Below, piece after piece: positions 31,757 to 42,131 of a DNA stretch of 64,000 bases (position 1 is its first letter; every line of letters begins with the position of its first letter). The position numbers and the translations under genes were made by a program. The notes beneath the pieces are model-generated. The model saw nothing but the letters and a program-made list of their open reading frames with translations, did no database searches and had not been told where the DNA came from. The stretch spans positions 1,420,001-1,484,000 of the forward strand of contig OY101120.1 of assembly GCA_956465555.1 (NCBI GenBank). Direction: 5' to 3'. The DNA comes from Nitzschia sp. pyKryTriq1. Lineage: Eukaryota; Bacillariophyta; Bacillariophyceae; Bacillariales; Bacillariaceae.

Positions 31757-34252
31757 ATGAAGGATCACACCTCTCGTGATGTTTCATTAGAAATTACCTC
31801 CAGTAACAGCGCTGAAAATCATACACTGAAAGGGACAGAACATGACTGGGAGGACCAGGTTTCGACAATAGCCGTCGAAAAAAATCAAGACAGCTCTATT
31901 TTTAGTGTGCAGGCAGCCAGCGAAGCCATGGAAAATATGCCAGGTGAATCTTATAGGGAAGAAAATCCAACACAGAAGGGAACTGTGGCACAATTACACC
32001 CCCCCTTGGTCAGCACAGTCCCCGACGGAAAACCTTTTGCAGACCTGGTGCGCACGTTGGAAAGCTACATAGGAGACAATGCTGCCGATCAATTCCAACC
32101 TCTTTTGAACACTATTTGCGGAGCTGGACATCATCTTGCTCGTCTTGGGGGGTCCGAACTGCTTCACCCAAGCAGGTACGATGACCTCCAGGCAGAGCTT
32201 TCGGAGCCTGTACCACTTCGTCACATTCATTCAACTCCTTTGGTTCATATTCCTTCAATCCTCGATGATGACGAGGACGAGCCGCCACCCATCGGCTTGG
32301 AGATTTTGAGTCGCTCAAGATCGACTCCGTTGTCCACTTCAGCAAACAGCGCGTTTGGAACCATCACACGACTTCATCTCCCTTACATGGGAGGCCCGGA
32401 TAATCGAAGTGCCTTCACGTTGCCCCCCTATCGACTGAAACCCATCTTGTCAGAGGAGCTAGTTTCTCCTCACCACACAATTTTCAACCCCATCAAATGT
32501 GACGGCGAATTGGAATCGACAGAACAAACTGCAATTGAGGTGGTGGACCTCCCTCCTGCAAAAACAGAGGACGTTCACGAGGATTTCGTCGCCTCCAAGG
32601 CAGCATCCCGAGCAGCAAGATTCTTGTCGGACGTTAGGAGCCTTCATAGGCGACGAAAGTCAAGGGATGGAAGGGAAAATCCAGCCCGCCCACCATCAGC
32701 ATTACACGAATCCGGGAAGAAAAGTGAGAATTTGGGCGACGAAGAGCCATTTTCATCAGAATTGTTTACAAAGAGCTGTGATGGGAAGGATAGGAAGCAA
32801 ACCGCAGAAGGACACGGCGGAAACTCTGGCGTGCAACGTAATGGGGGAGAGAAAAATGCACTCGAAAACACCCTAAGAAGGACCACTATTTATCATACAC
32901 TTGATGGAAAAAGCCCTGGGAGGATTGAAATCCCGACGAACAACAAAGCGGAGGACGAGAAGCCGACTACCCAGACGGGCAGAGTTCAAATCCAGGTCTC
33001 AAGTACGGAAGCGCCAGGTGTCACGTCCAGCAATATGCTTTCATACGTCGCTACCAGCCCAGAAACATGTCAGCTCACCCATGATCCTAGTACGTTGACT
33101 CCACAACCCCATGATTCTCCCGAGACATCTCGCAGTTCGGGAACAACTTTGACCTCTGGCCATACAACTCAGGGCACTGCAACGACCTGTAGTAGCGGTC
33201 ACATCTCAACCCTTTCGGTTATATCTGAAACTGACCTGGAAGTGATGCAAGTAAACAAGGGTGGCAAACTCCCTTCGCAAGTTGACCAACGGGGAAGAGT
33301 AGCACCAGCACCTTTGTCAAGGCAACCCAGATATCCTGGGTACATCGAAGTTGCAGACAGCCCAACATCTTTGCGAGATGGCGCGAGCGTTCCCGCCGAA
33401 AGGTTTTTCACTCTTGCCGAATCGCCGAACGACAAACGCAGCTTTGGGTCTCGCCTTCGCTTTGCTGGCTCAATGAGAAGAAGCACTAGTGTGAATTCCC
33501 CAAATACCCTGTCAAGTTCTTCAATGACAACAAATAGCTCCACAAGCTCGCAGGATGAACCTCCTACATTCGTATCATATCTCGATCGCAACTTGGCGTC
33601 TGATCTCACTTCACTGCGCGAAACGGAAGAAAGAGCTTCTCCTCGGCAAGATCAACGGAACCGGGAGCGAGAATCTTCTCCCGCAGAAATATTTGGCTAT
33701 TCAGACGTGGCCTTCGAGGAAGCTCAAGCACCACCAGGACATGCTGGTTCACAAGCCAAACCCCGTCCATTATGGCCAACAAAAGGGTTTCAATTCGGCC
33801 GAAAGGTTCGCTCTCTGCCTCCGAGAAGCCCGAAAGGCGCTAGGACTCCGACCACTCCACCACCCCGTGGAGGTGGCGCTTCCCCAGCTTACGACGCGGT
33901 GTCGCCTCCCCGCAACATAGTTGATCACCAAATTCATCCGAATGTATCAAGGCCATATGTGCTACGATCGACTCCTCCTTCGAGTCGATTGTTGGCTGCT
34001 CACAAGGTGTCGACCGAAGTACTTTCATCTTCTGGGAATGTGACCTATGCACACATTCCCGACGTTGACACCGATCAAAGTGCTTATGAGGTTGTCCGCA
34101 TGGACACTGACTACATGTCAAACCACTACTATGTGACACAGTCACGAGGGTCTTCCTCCCCGAAAGCATACAACGAACAAGACATTGAAGTCCTCAAGGT
34201 GAACTCGAAAGAAGAATCCAGCGCCACATTTGTGACTCCCGCCAAAAAGTAA
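31757..34252 (+). CDS. Large Ser/Pro-rich disordered protein, unknown
   Basis: 831 residues from ATG 31757 (MKDHTSRDVSLE). The frame opens at 31712, but a strong polypyrimidine/AG acceptor at 31742 suggests the earlier codons are intronic and that the first exon is untranslated. The protein is almost wholly low-complexity: rich in Ser, Thr, Pro and charged residues. Small basic patches (SDVRSLHRRRKSRDGR at about 300; FQFGRKVRSLPPRSPKGAR at about 690) look like phosphorylation or binding motifs. The N-terminal 60-130 region (FADLVRTLESYIGDNAADQF) may form a short helical domain. No membrane segment or known domain was recognised. Length and unbroken frame support a real gene; function cannot be inferred. 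Confidence 0.68.
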   Translation: MKDHTSRDVSLEITSSNSAENHTLKGTEHDWEDQVSTIAVEKNQDSSIFSVQAASEAMENMPGESYREENPTQKGTVAQLHPPLVSTVPDGKPFADLVRTLESYIGDNAADQFQPLLNTICGAGHHLARLGGSELLHPSRYDDLQAELSEPVPLRHIHSTPLVHIPSILDDDEDEPPPIGLEILSRSRSTPLSTSANSAFGTITRLHLPYMGGPDNRSAFTLPPYRLKPILSEELVSPHHTIFNPIKCDGELESTEQTAIEVVDLPPAKTEDVHEDFVASKAASRAARFLSDVRSLHRRRKSRDGRENPARPPSALHESGKKSENLGDEEPFSSELFTKSCDGKDRKQTAEGHGGNSGVQRNGGEKNALENTLRRTTIYHTLDGKSPGRIEIPTNNKAEDEKPTTQTGRVQIQVSSTEAPGVTSSNMLSYVATSPETCQLTHDPSTLTPQPHDSPETSRSSGTTLTSGHTTQGTATTCSSGHISTLSVISETDLEVMQVNKGGKLPSQVDQRGRVAPAPLSRQPRYPGYIEVADSPTSLRDGASVPAERFFTLAESPNDKRSFGSRLRFAGSMRRSTSVNSPNTLSSSSMTTNSSTSSQDEPPTFVSYLDRNLASDLTSLRETEERASPRQDQRNRERESSPAEIFGYSDVAFEEAQAPPGHAGSQAKPRPLWPTKGFQFGRKVRSLPPRSPKGARTPTTPPPRGGGASPAYDAVSPPRNIVDHQIHPNVSRPYVLRSTPPSSRLLAAHKVSTEVLSSSGNVTYAHIPDVDTDQSAYEVVRMDTDYMSNHYYVTQSRGSSSPKAYNEQDIEVLKVNSKEESSATFVTPAKK

Positions 34253-34597
34253 AATCAATCACAGTTAGTACACAACTTCGTGCGATTGGAACAGGTATTC
34301 CGTCGGTATCACTACGACGAACGGTCTCGCACATGGGATCAAGTGGGTTGCAAGTATGATTGAAAACGTCCAAAATGTGAATGCAATCTAGTAGAATCAT
34401 CGTAAAAAATAAAAGAATTTGTCTAGTTGAGTAAACTGTAAAATTCGTTGTGAAGGAGCTGAACTGAGATGGAGGCTGGCGTCTCGTGGAGAGATATCGT
34501 GGAGCGATCCCTCGAATCCAGTTGCATCGGGGAGAGGAGAAAGTGTTGCCTCTGGTTAGGGGTTAGAGGGGTTACCTCACGTACATCACCAGATCCT
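34253..34597. other. Convergent 3' spacer
   Basis: About 345 bp between the stops of the Ser-rich gene and the small membrane protein. The only long frame here is a minus-strand shadow with random composition. It should contain both 3' UTRs. Confidence 0.4.
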
Positions 34598-34816
34598 CTA
34601 ACAAATGCACCGCTCGCGTAGGAACCAAGCCGCAACACCAACAAGAAACATGACAACCGCCGCAGGGGCCTCTCGCATGTCTCCCATGATATCCATGGGA
34701 GCGTCGCCCTCGCCTGATCTTGCATTACGCCCACTTCTTCCGTCAAACGGCACAACCTTCCGGCTCGCCTGGTTGTTTCGATTGTTGTTGGGGTCGTTGG
34801 GTGGTTGAGAGTCCAT
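34598..34816 (-). CDS. Small tail-anchored membrane protein, unknown
   Basis: 72 residues: a hydrophilic Asn/Arg-rich N-terminus (NNNRNNQASRKV), an acidic stretch, then one hydrophobic segment close to the C-terminus (AAVVMFLVGVAAWFL) followed by a short charged tail. This is the layout of a tail-anchored protein. A consensus acceptor (TTTTGCAG) sits 17 bp before the ATG and a GTAAGT donor at about 35145, so the gene probably has a spliced 5' UTR (intron about 34834..35145), which supports expression. Too short and divergent for a family call. Confidence 0.45.
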   Translation of the reverse strand: MDSQPPNDPNNNRNNQASRKVVPFDGRSGRNARSGEGDAPMDIMGDMREAPAAVVMFLVGVAAWFLRERCIC

Positions 34817-35189
34817 GCTTTTGACGTCGGCTTCTGCAAAACAGATAATGAATGAAAACGATAATCAATAATAACGAGCGAAAAATTTCTTAGACGTGGG
34901 AGTACGAGTATGCGGATTGGTAAAACAATAACAACTGATGTAAGATTTCCTGACACCGCTGGGCCGAGTGCCAAGGGACAGATGCTACGCGAAACATGGT
35001 AGCAATTCTACAGAGGGAAAAGGTCGCAAATCTGGGCGGACCCAACTCGCCCAGGCAGGTCACCGACGGGAGCCCCTTTCGAGGATGCCGAATGATTGAT
35101 GATTCAATCAATACATCAAGATGCATTTGCTGGATCATCACTTACCGCAACAACAGGACGAAGAAAATGAGAGCGTTCACACGCTACTT

Positions 35190-35711
35190 GTAGTCTACCG
35201 CAGCGGTACGAGTGCAGCACCAGGTACTTGGTACAATTCTGAATTCTGTATTATGATGCGAGTACTGGTACTGTACGAACAATACCGGTACTACCTGGTA
35301 CACGTACCGGGTCCTTGTTGCGTCATTCGTCTCACAGCACACAACCCGCTGGTAACCCGCTCCTGTACAGTACTTGTACAGTACCGGTACGATTACTGTA
35401 TGTACTGTGCCTGGTACTGCTACACAGAACGAGTACGTTGTTCTATCGGTACTGTACTTGTACGGCGCACTGCACGAGCGCGGCGCTGAAAGATCCAAGA
35501 GAAAATAAATGCGCGTTTCGGAACTAAACAAGGTTGCGCATGATGTGTGCGGTGCCTAAGCGTCAGCTGACAGCGTACAGACTACGGAGATTTCAACACC
35601 CCAACCCCACGACAAACGACAAGCGACGATGTTCCTTTTTCGAAAGTCTGCCTTTTGCATTTCGAAGCTCCCCGCCACGGTGCTTCTTTTCCAGACAGGC
35701 GAGATAGTTGG
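35190..35711. promoter_or_regulatory. GTAC-rich spacer upstream of ADAT1
   Basis: Between about 35200 and 35470 GTAC palindromes recur (GTACTGGTACTGTACGA, GTACCGGTACGATTAC and similar). Frames of 70-120 codons that cross it on both strands are a by-product of this composition. The region probably serves as promoter for ADAT1 and, leftwards, for the small membrane protein. Confidence 0.45.
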
Positions 35712-37509
35712 ATGCTGCCGGATAAGATAGCTTCCTGTGCCCTCGATCACTTCAAGAGTCGGTTGATAAAAAAGAAAGCACAGGCACAAGGCGAGTGGAC
35801 AGTGTACGCCGCAGTTGTCGCGTCTCGAGCAACAACGTTTAAGCAAAAAGATGCGAAAGTTTCGGCCCCATTGCGAGAACCAGAATGCTGGACTGTGACT
35901 TCCGCTACAGGTATGGTCTTCATCGATATATTGCACGGTTTCGAATCAGGTGTTTCATACTGGTAGACTAGAGGGAATGCCTCGGTTCTTCGAGTGCACA
36001 TAAAGTAGCCCCAATGGTCAGCACATTCACCGCTGTTGCTGCCACTGGGTTTTTCAGATCGAAGATCAACGATCCACATGCCAGAAATGTTGACGGGCAG
36101 CACTTGTTGATATCCACAGAGACACAATATATCAACCTACGCTTTTCACTTGCACAAATATGCAAACATTATACTGAACACTCATTTCTACCTTCTAAGC
36201 AGCTCACTCTTCTTGTTTTGCTGTCGCTTTTGCTGAGCCAGGTACTAAGTGCACGGCCCATCGAATGCATGGTTGCGTATTGCACGACTCCCACGCGGAA
36301 GTCTTGGCCCGGCGGGGTTTGGTACGTGTCCTGTGGATGGAAATAATGTCCTCCAAGAAGACGCCCCGACCAAATTCTCCTTCCAACGACCAGCATTGTT
36401 TGTTGGAGGCCTCGCCAAACAAGCAAGGAAAATTCCAACTCCGTTCCGATACTCAGTTGCATTTATACATCAGTTGCTCGCCCTGTGGAGATGCTGCTAT
36501 ATATCCAGTGACCAACGACCAAGTCATGTTACACTCTGGGGCCAAGGTAATTGTGTCCAAAGAGAGTGGCGTTGATGCGACTGTCTGTGGAGGCGAAGAT
36601 TGCCTTTTGGATGGAACAAATGTTGCAAGGGAGAAAGTTCAGCTAGTTGGCAAGCTCCGTACCAAATCTGGCCGATCGAACTTGCCTCCACATTTACGAA
36701 GCAACAGCATGTCCTGTTCCGACAAGATCGTCAAGTGGTGCGTTCTTGGTCTCCAAGGGGGGAATTTGTCAGCCCTGATGGATCCTCCAATCTTAATCAC
36801 GACAATCATCGTGAGTAAGGATAAAAGGATAAGTGAAAACTCCGTGGCCCAGCAAGAGGCACTTCAACGTGCGATACCTGATCGGGTCAAAAGAGTCTGG
36901 GAAGGCATTAGCCCCACCGACGTCTCGCCACAGTGGCACGTGCTGATCCCGTCCGTTGTTGTCGTGAAGGAAGGTTTCGCCTCTGATAAGGCTGCCATGG
37001 AATCCAGAGTGCAAGCAGAAGGCTTTCGCTCAGACAAGGATGGATATAAATCGAAATCACCCGTGGTGGCGTCTAGTCCCGAAAGTTCTCCTGATAGGAA
37101 GCGGAAACGAAACAAGACAACCCCACTCTCCCCATGTGGTATATCCCTAAATTGGCAATATTGTGATCCTGACAAGACAGAGCTTGTAGTTGGAACACGA
37201 GGGATATGCCAAGGCAAAAAGCCGAAATCAGCTCGAGACTATGTCAAGCTTGCTTCCCGTCTGAGTCGACTGGACTTACTTCGTCTCGCCCAGAAATACT
37301 ACAACTTGCAAACGCCAAGCAACACGACCACTTGCGACAATAACGCCTCACCAACACCTCGAACGTATCAGGAATTCAAGCGCGCAGTGTCTTGTCCAGA
37401 TTGGTGTGAGCGCAAAACCAAGATTCTGACCAGTGGTATTCTCGCAGGATGGCTCCGAAGTGGCAAAGAGGGCGACTTTCCGATGAGCAACCAAAGCATA
37501 AAAGTATAA
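35712..37509 (+). CDS. ADAT1: tRNA-specific adenosine deaminase 1 (A37 of tRNA-Ala)
   Basis: Deaminates A37 to inosine in tRNA-Ala. Exons 35712..35910 and 36242..37509 (GT-AG, 331-bp intron) give 488 residues; the join restores SATGTKCT, which is conserved in the family. Catalytic residues are present: HAE in DSHAEVLARRG (His about 84, Glu about 86), SPCG (Cys about 148) and the second zinc Cys in MSCSDKIVKW (about 225). LGLQGGNLSALM also matches. The ADAR/ADAT1 deaminase domain covers almost the whole protein. There is an inserted basic segment at about 345-360 (RKRKRNK). ATG 35712 (MLPDKIASCALDHF) is chosen over 35655 because homology starts there. Its stop is only 19 bp from the stop of the convergent STN1 gene. 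Confidence 0.9.
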
Positions 37510-37528
37510 TAGCGGAGTTGTTGGTGTT

Positions 37529-38386
37529 TTACAATGGGACGTAATTGCCCAGTTCGTTCTGGTATATCTGCGCACTTAGCTGCAGCTGGAGAATCAGCTC
37601 TTGCATGACTTCTTGAGACAGTTGCATGACTGACGCCAGATCTTGCATGCTGGCTCCCTCATCGCAGACTTTCGCTTGTGCTCTAATGAGTCGAAGGGCC
37701 TCATTGGCGTTTGGTTTTATTGTGGGATATCCATACTTCATGACTTCATCGGGCGACGGCGGCAAACAAAGTTCCATCCATCGCTTTCGTTTGGGCGCAA
37801 CATTGAAAGTTAAGTCAACAGCACGAAATTCTCAGAACAAGGTTCGACAAGAATCATCACCACTCACCAGGATCTCTACATGGGGGTCTGTCACCCTCGA
37901 TAGAGAGTTGGCATACCACTTCTTGGTGCTTCCCCGTTGTCTCAGCAACGCGATACATTCGAGCGTGTGACCAGGTCGCACTTCCAGTTTCTGGATCATG
38001 TAGTCGGGGATGAAAATATCCGCCACCGCTTTGTTGCAGTAACAAGCGCACTGATGAGAATCCAGACAGAAACTGGGCGGGGCGAAATACTGATGCTGTA
38101 ATGCGAAGAAAGACTCACCGGTTCCGTCATCCAACGTCAATAGCATCAAATTTCTGTAGTCAGAAGACGACGGACCGATGGGACCAACACCAGAACTATT
38201 GTCCCAACAGTTCTGATGTCCCGGGTAGACCACTTCGTCCACTGCCGCCTCAAGGTTGACCGCAACTCCCAATAATCGAACCGTCTCACGAGAATTCGCG
38301 ACAAAGGTCCGCGTGGCTAAGTCGCAGAGAAAGCAACGCTTGGATGGTAACGCGGAAGGCGCCATATTCGTACCGGTACACTTCAA
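37529..38386 (-). CDS. STN1: STN1-like OB-fold protein of the CST telomere complex
   Basis: Exons 38386..37868 and 37783..37529 give 257 residues. The 84-bp intron runs from CTG|GTGAGT to CGAAAG, with a branch-point-like TTAAC. Other acceptor choices bring stops or the wrong phase. The chosen join yields DPHVEILRWMELC, which closely fits the STN1 signature 'DPNxExLHWLE' after the OB fold. The OB fold (about 15-175) includes VRLLGVAVNL and LLTLDDGTGESFF. The last 60 residues (ALRLIRAQAKVCDEGASMQD...) look like a winged helix, as in RPA2 and STN1. STN1 with CTC1 and TEN1 promotes telomere C-strand fill-in and replication restart. RPA32 is the main alternative. Met8 (38365) could be the start. 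Confidence 0.72.
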
Positions 38387-39635
38387 CTTTCTCGTCTCGT
38401 CGTTCTATGTTGGTGTTTTCATATTCGACTATTCTCTGCAAGTAAACTTTCTCTCTCTCTCCCTCGCTCTCGCAAAAAAAATTGAGATCGTAAAAAATTG
38501 AGATTCGCGCGACGCGCCGTGATGGACCGAGGTAAAGCGTATTGAGATTGCCGAGATCCTCCGGTCTACTAGCGGATCTCAATTGGCAATGGTGTAAATC
38601 ACTCCTTTGAGAGCCCAGTAGTAACTAGTAACACATCAGTATAGTGACAATTGAGGTATGATAGTAAAGGCTAATGGCTTAAAAGGATTTTCATGCTCCG
38701 ACATAGTAGCAATGTAATAGGAGTACATGTGTGGCATTTTAGCACGAGAAATTCACTAGATAAACAGTCTCATTTTGAAATGGTGTTAATTGCTCTTATG
38801 AACGTAAAGCAATGGCTTCCTGCTCGTCTCGATCAACTAGGCTGCCGTAGTAACTCATGGCTAAATGTGGCTTTGAATAGTAGTATCGTAGTATGCTAGA
38901 TGCTAGTAGGGATGTCGACTACATGTTGGTTGATATCTGACGAGCTTGTCTTTGTCTGACTTGCTTGGACTTGTCTCTCAATCTATCTCATAGGCTCGAG
39001 CTGTACAAACACCCAAGATGTGCATCGGTAGCCGCCCGGCTCGTGTAGACTGATAGGACTTATATGATGGACTTGGCTAGTCCTTCTGCTCTCACATTAC
39101 GTCCCCTTTTCTTTCCTAGAGGGATCAGCTCCAAGAAGTACTATGTCCCGCCATGGGTATGGAGTGGTACTCTGCGACGATGATTGTAGTAATGTAGATG
39201 CCGTTCTTTGTCGGACTTATACGGACGGATTCGGGTACGATGGATCGGTGTTCGTGATTTTAGCGCATGACTTGAAGATGGGACGAGAGAAGGGGGGAAC
39301 CCCATGATCTTCGGGGAACCACCCTGGGGATCGCCGAATTGACTCGAATGACCCTTATATTGTCACACACCACGGATGATCGACCATGACCATGCCGCTG
39401 CGGCGAAGGCGGTGGGTTGTGGGTTGTGGAAGGATAGTGGATAGAAGTAGCAATATCCAGTAATCGTATTCTCTTATACCGGTACCGTACTGGACTTGGT
39501 CGCTGAATGAGACTCCATTCTTCAACCCCCACCACACAGTGCCCTTCGGCAACCACTTACTCATCGTTTTCAATCGTACAGTACAGTGCTGGTACAGCAC
39601 TGTACTGTACCTAGTATCGTCACCTGCGAGCCACC
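38387..39635. promoter_or_regulatory. Divergent spacer between STN1 and PCID2
   Basis: 1.25 kb without a credible gene. There is a CT-rich TCTCTCTCTCCCTCGCTCTCGC run at about 38450-38471 near the STN1 start. GTAC strings are concentrated at about 39477-39612, adjacent to the PCID2 start (TACAGTACAGTGCTGGTAC). Confidence 0.45.
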
Positions 39636-40957
39636 ATGGTGGATAAAAGGGCCATCCAAGAAATGCTTGGGAACTCCCTGGAGTCCCAGGATCCAATGGG
39701 CGTCGCCAAGGCGGTCTCACTCCCGCCTATCCAGCCCGTTGCGAGGGGGGCACCACCGCAACCGACTTCAAAGCAGCAATCTTTGATCATTGACGATGTG
39801 AACTATGGAGGGCTGCTGGTAGCCTTGTGGGATGCACATGCGGCAGCGGAGACCGGTCATGCTGCCGAGTGTTACCAGGCACAGGCCTCGCTTCACTCTA
39901 ACCTGAATCGTCTCTTGAGTTCTTCGGAAGGAAATTGGCTCATTCCTGCTTTGATTGTTGCTTGTCAAAATACGCACAAGACGGCTCTGGCAGCGGATCT
40001 GGCCGATGCGAAGAACGGTAGCAGTAGCCACAAGTCTGCCAAGCTACAAAGTGCGGTTCAAATATTGCAGGATAGCTATAGCAAAACTTTCAATGATCGG
40101 ACTGAGTATCAGGTGCGTGCCATTTCCAGGCTAAAGTATTATCTTTCTTTCACTTTGTGTGCTTGTCAGTCTACCGCTATCGGCTTGACTAACATGCCTT
40201 CCAATTATATCTGAAGCCAGGAGCTCCTTTTCATTCTATGGGTAGTAAACAGGCAGGGGTCTTGCCCATTGTGAACGAGCTATTTGCCATGTACTTTCGG
40301 CTCAATATTCTGAGATTGTGCAAGAATCTCATTCGGCCCGTTGAAAGTCGGAAACTCCACGAAACGGGAACCATGGGACAAATGGTGACATATCGATTCT
40401 ACATTGGACGGCTGAATATGTACGAGGACCAGCATGGTTTGGCAGAGAAGAATTTGGATTATGCTTTTACGCATTGTCATCGCAATGCGATTGCAAATAA
40501 ACGGCGGATTTTGCGATATCTGGTGCCCGTCAAATTGTATCGAGGGAGATTTCCAAAGCCCCAATTGCTAGACAAATACGGTTTGGACGAATTCAAACCT
40601 CTCGTGGCGGGTCTTTTGAAAGGAGATCTAAGAACCTTCCAGGATGGTCTCGTTAAGTATCAGGATCGATTCATTCGTCAGGGAACCTATCTGCTTCTGG
40701 AGAAGTGCAAAACCGTATGCTATCGAAATCTGTTCAAACGGATCCACAATATTTTGGAGAAGCATCAAATATCACTGGCATATGTTGCTAGGGCATTCCA
40801 CTGGTTGGGAATGCCAATTGATCTAGATGAGATTGAGTGTATTTTGGCCAACTTGATCTTCCGGGGGTACGTCAGAGGGTATCTATCTCATTCCAAACGA
40901 GTCCTAGTACTGAGCAAGCGCGACCCTTTCCCAACGAGTTCCGTTATCTTAAAGTAG
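39636..40957 (+). CDS. PCID2: PCID2/Thp1, PCI-domain subunit of TREX-2
   Basis: Scaffold protein of the nuclear-pore-associated TREX-2 mRNA export complex (also related to CSN12). Exons 39636..40112 and 40217..40957 give 405 residues, the same size as human PCID2 (399). The join restores TEYQ-PGAPFHSMGSKQAGVL. Typical stretches are VNELFAMYFRLNILRLCKNL, GRLNMYEDQHGLAEKNLDYA, KRRILRYLVPVKLYRG and the PCI winged-helix end ILANLIFRGYVRGYLSH. The acceptor (ATCTGAAG|CCA) is weak in pyrimidines but is the only one that keeps both frame and family match. Confidence 0.92.
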
Positions 40958-41535
40958 GAAGTGCTTGAAGCTATAGCGACAATCTCAATTTCTAATATAA
41001 CGTTTTTAAAAGGTTCTGGCTACATATGAAAAGACGTAGAAACTCTTTACTTGTGGCGCAGCGTAAAACCCACCGGTAGAGACCGCGCCGTATCCGAGAG
41101 AGAAGTTTGTCGTCGTCTCTATAATAGTCCCTACTACCTTCTAGCTAGAGAGACTGGGAGAGATCAGGTCAACAGAGATAGTCGAGCGATGTCGCTGGTT
41201 GACCGCAAGGTGCATTAAAATTACTGTAGCCATGCCACATGCCACTTTTCGTTGCTTTCGTAGGGTAGACCGTTGTTGGAGTAAGACAGTGGGTGCATTG
41301 AACGACAGCCAGGCCTCTCTCACTGGCGCTGATGAAATTCCTTGGATAAGAATTCCAACAGTACTGTAACAGCGAGAGGCCGGGACGCCTTTCACCATCA
41401 ACAACTCAAAAATCAGACGCTCTCGATATCGAAAGCTCAAGGTGAAGCTTCAACGCTCCACCTATCGATTTTGTGGCAACCAAGTAGTTAATAGTTAATA
41501 GTTAAAAGCTACACACTACACCAGCCACCTCGACC
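40958..41535. other. Spacer
   Basis: 578 bp with no supported gene, holding the PCID2 3' UTR and the promoter of the 130-residue unknown. The minus-strand 99-codon frame has no recognisable features. Confidence 0.4.
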
Positions 41536-41928
41536 ATGGCAGCTCCGCCACCATGGACCGGAGGCGGCCCGCTTGGCCATAGCACCTTTGGTGCTTATTG
41601 GGACGACATTTCAAAGGATAACTTGGGGGGTAATTACATCGGCGTGATGGCCGATTTCTCCATTAACGGCGAGCCCCCAAATCACCTGCTGCAGTCCGTG
41701 ACCAACAAAGATCCCCACACATCTGCGATGGGCTATCTGTTTTTGGTGCAGCCTCCATACCAAGCTCGAATTCAAACAATCCGCAATCGACGAATGCATT
41801 TTCTACCATGGCCAGATGTGTTGTACACCGACGACAGCATACTGGCAGGACCAAATGAAGGGGACATCAATGCGCTGATCAAGAAGATGGGAAAGTCACT
41901 CATCAAGACCACAATTACAGAGTCGTAA
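41536..41928 (+). CDS. Conserved-looking 130-residue protein, unknown
   Basis: Complete short frame with a Kozak-like start (ACCATGGCAG). Composition is protein-like: Pro/Gly-rich N-terminus (MAAPPPWTGGGPLGHSTFG), then FGAYWDDISK, YIGVMADFSINGEPP, GYLFLVQPPYQARIQ and a C-terminal amphipathic helix INALIKKMGKSL. There is no signal peptide, transmembrane segment or known motif. It sits 203 bp before the phosphatidylinositol synthase-like gene on the same strand. I do not recognise it. Confidence 0.6.
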   Translation: MAAPPPWTGGGPLGHSTFGAYWDDISKDNLGGNYIGVMADFSINGEPPNHLLQSVTNKDPHTSAMGYLFLVQPPYQARIQTIRNRRMHFLPWPDVLYTDDSILAGPNEGDINALIKKMGKSLIKTTITES

Positions 41929-42131
41929 TAACATTGATAGACGCTCTCAAAGAGCTCATAAAATAGGACATCAAACAATTGAAACTCATCGCTATTTTAT
42001 CACGCAAAACGCCCAGTAATTCTAGGCCGTCAGCCAAAGCGCCTGTCCGTCTATAGTACTGAATTATCACAGTCCATGCGCACTGATCTTCTGTACCTGG
42101 TACTGTACTTGTAACTTGTACCGTATGTCTT

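Noticed and set aside
34423-34974. 183-codon minus-strand frame
   Set aside because: Shadow of the small membrane protein in another frame; crosses its likely intron border.
35121-35531. Frames of 70-122 codons on both strands
   Set aside because: Produced by GTAC palindrome composition, which reads open on both strands.
36014-36241. Possible middle exon of ADAT1
   Set aside because: The direct join 35910/36242 restores the conserved ATGTKC motif, leaving no room for another exon.
37832-37867. Shorter STN1 intron ending at TTCTGAG
   Set aside because: Would be under 40 bp and gives a stop or wrong phase; the 84-bp intron fits family and branch point.
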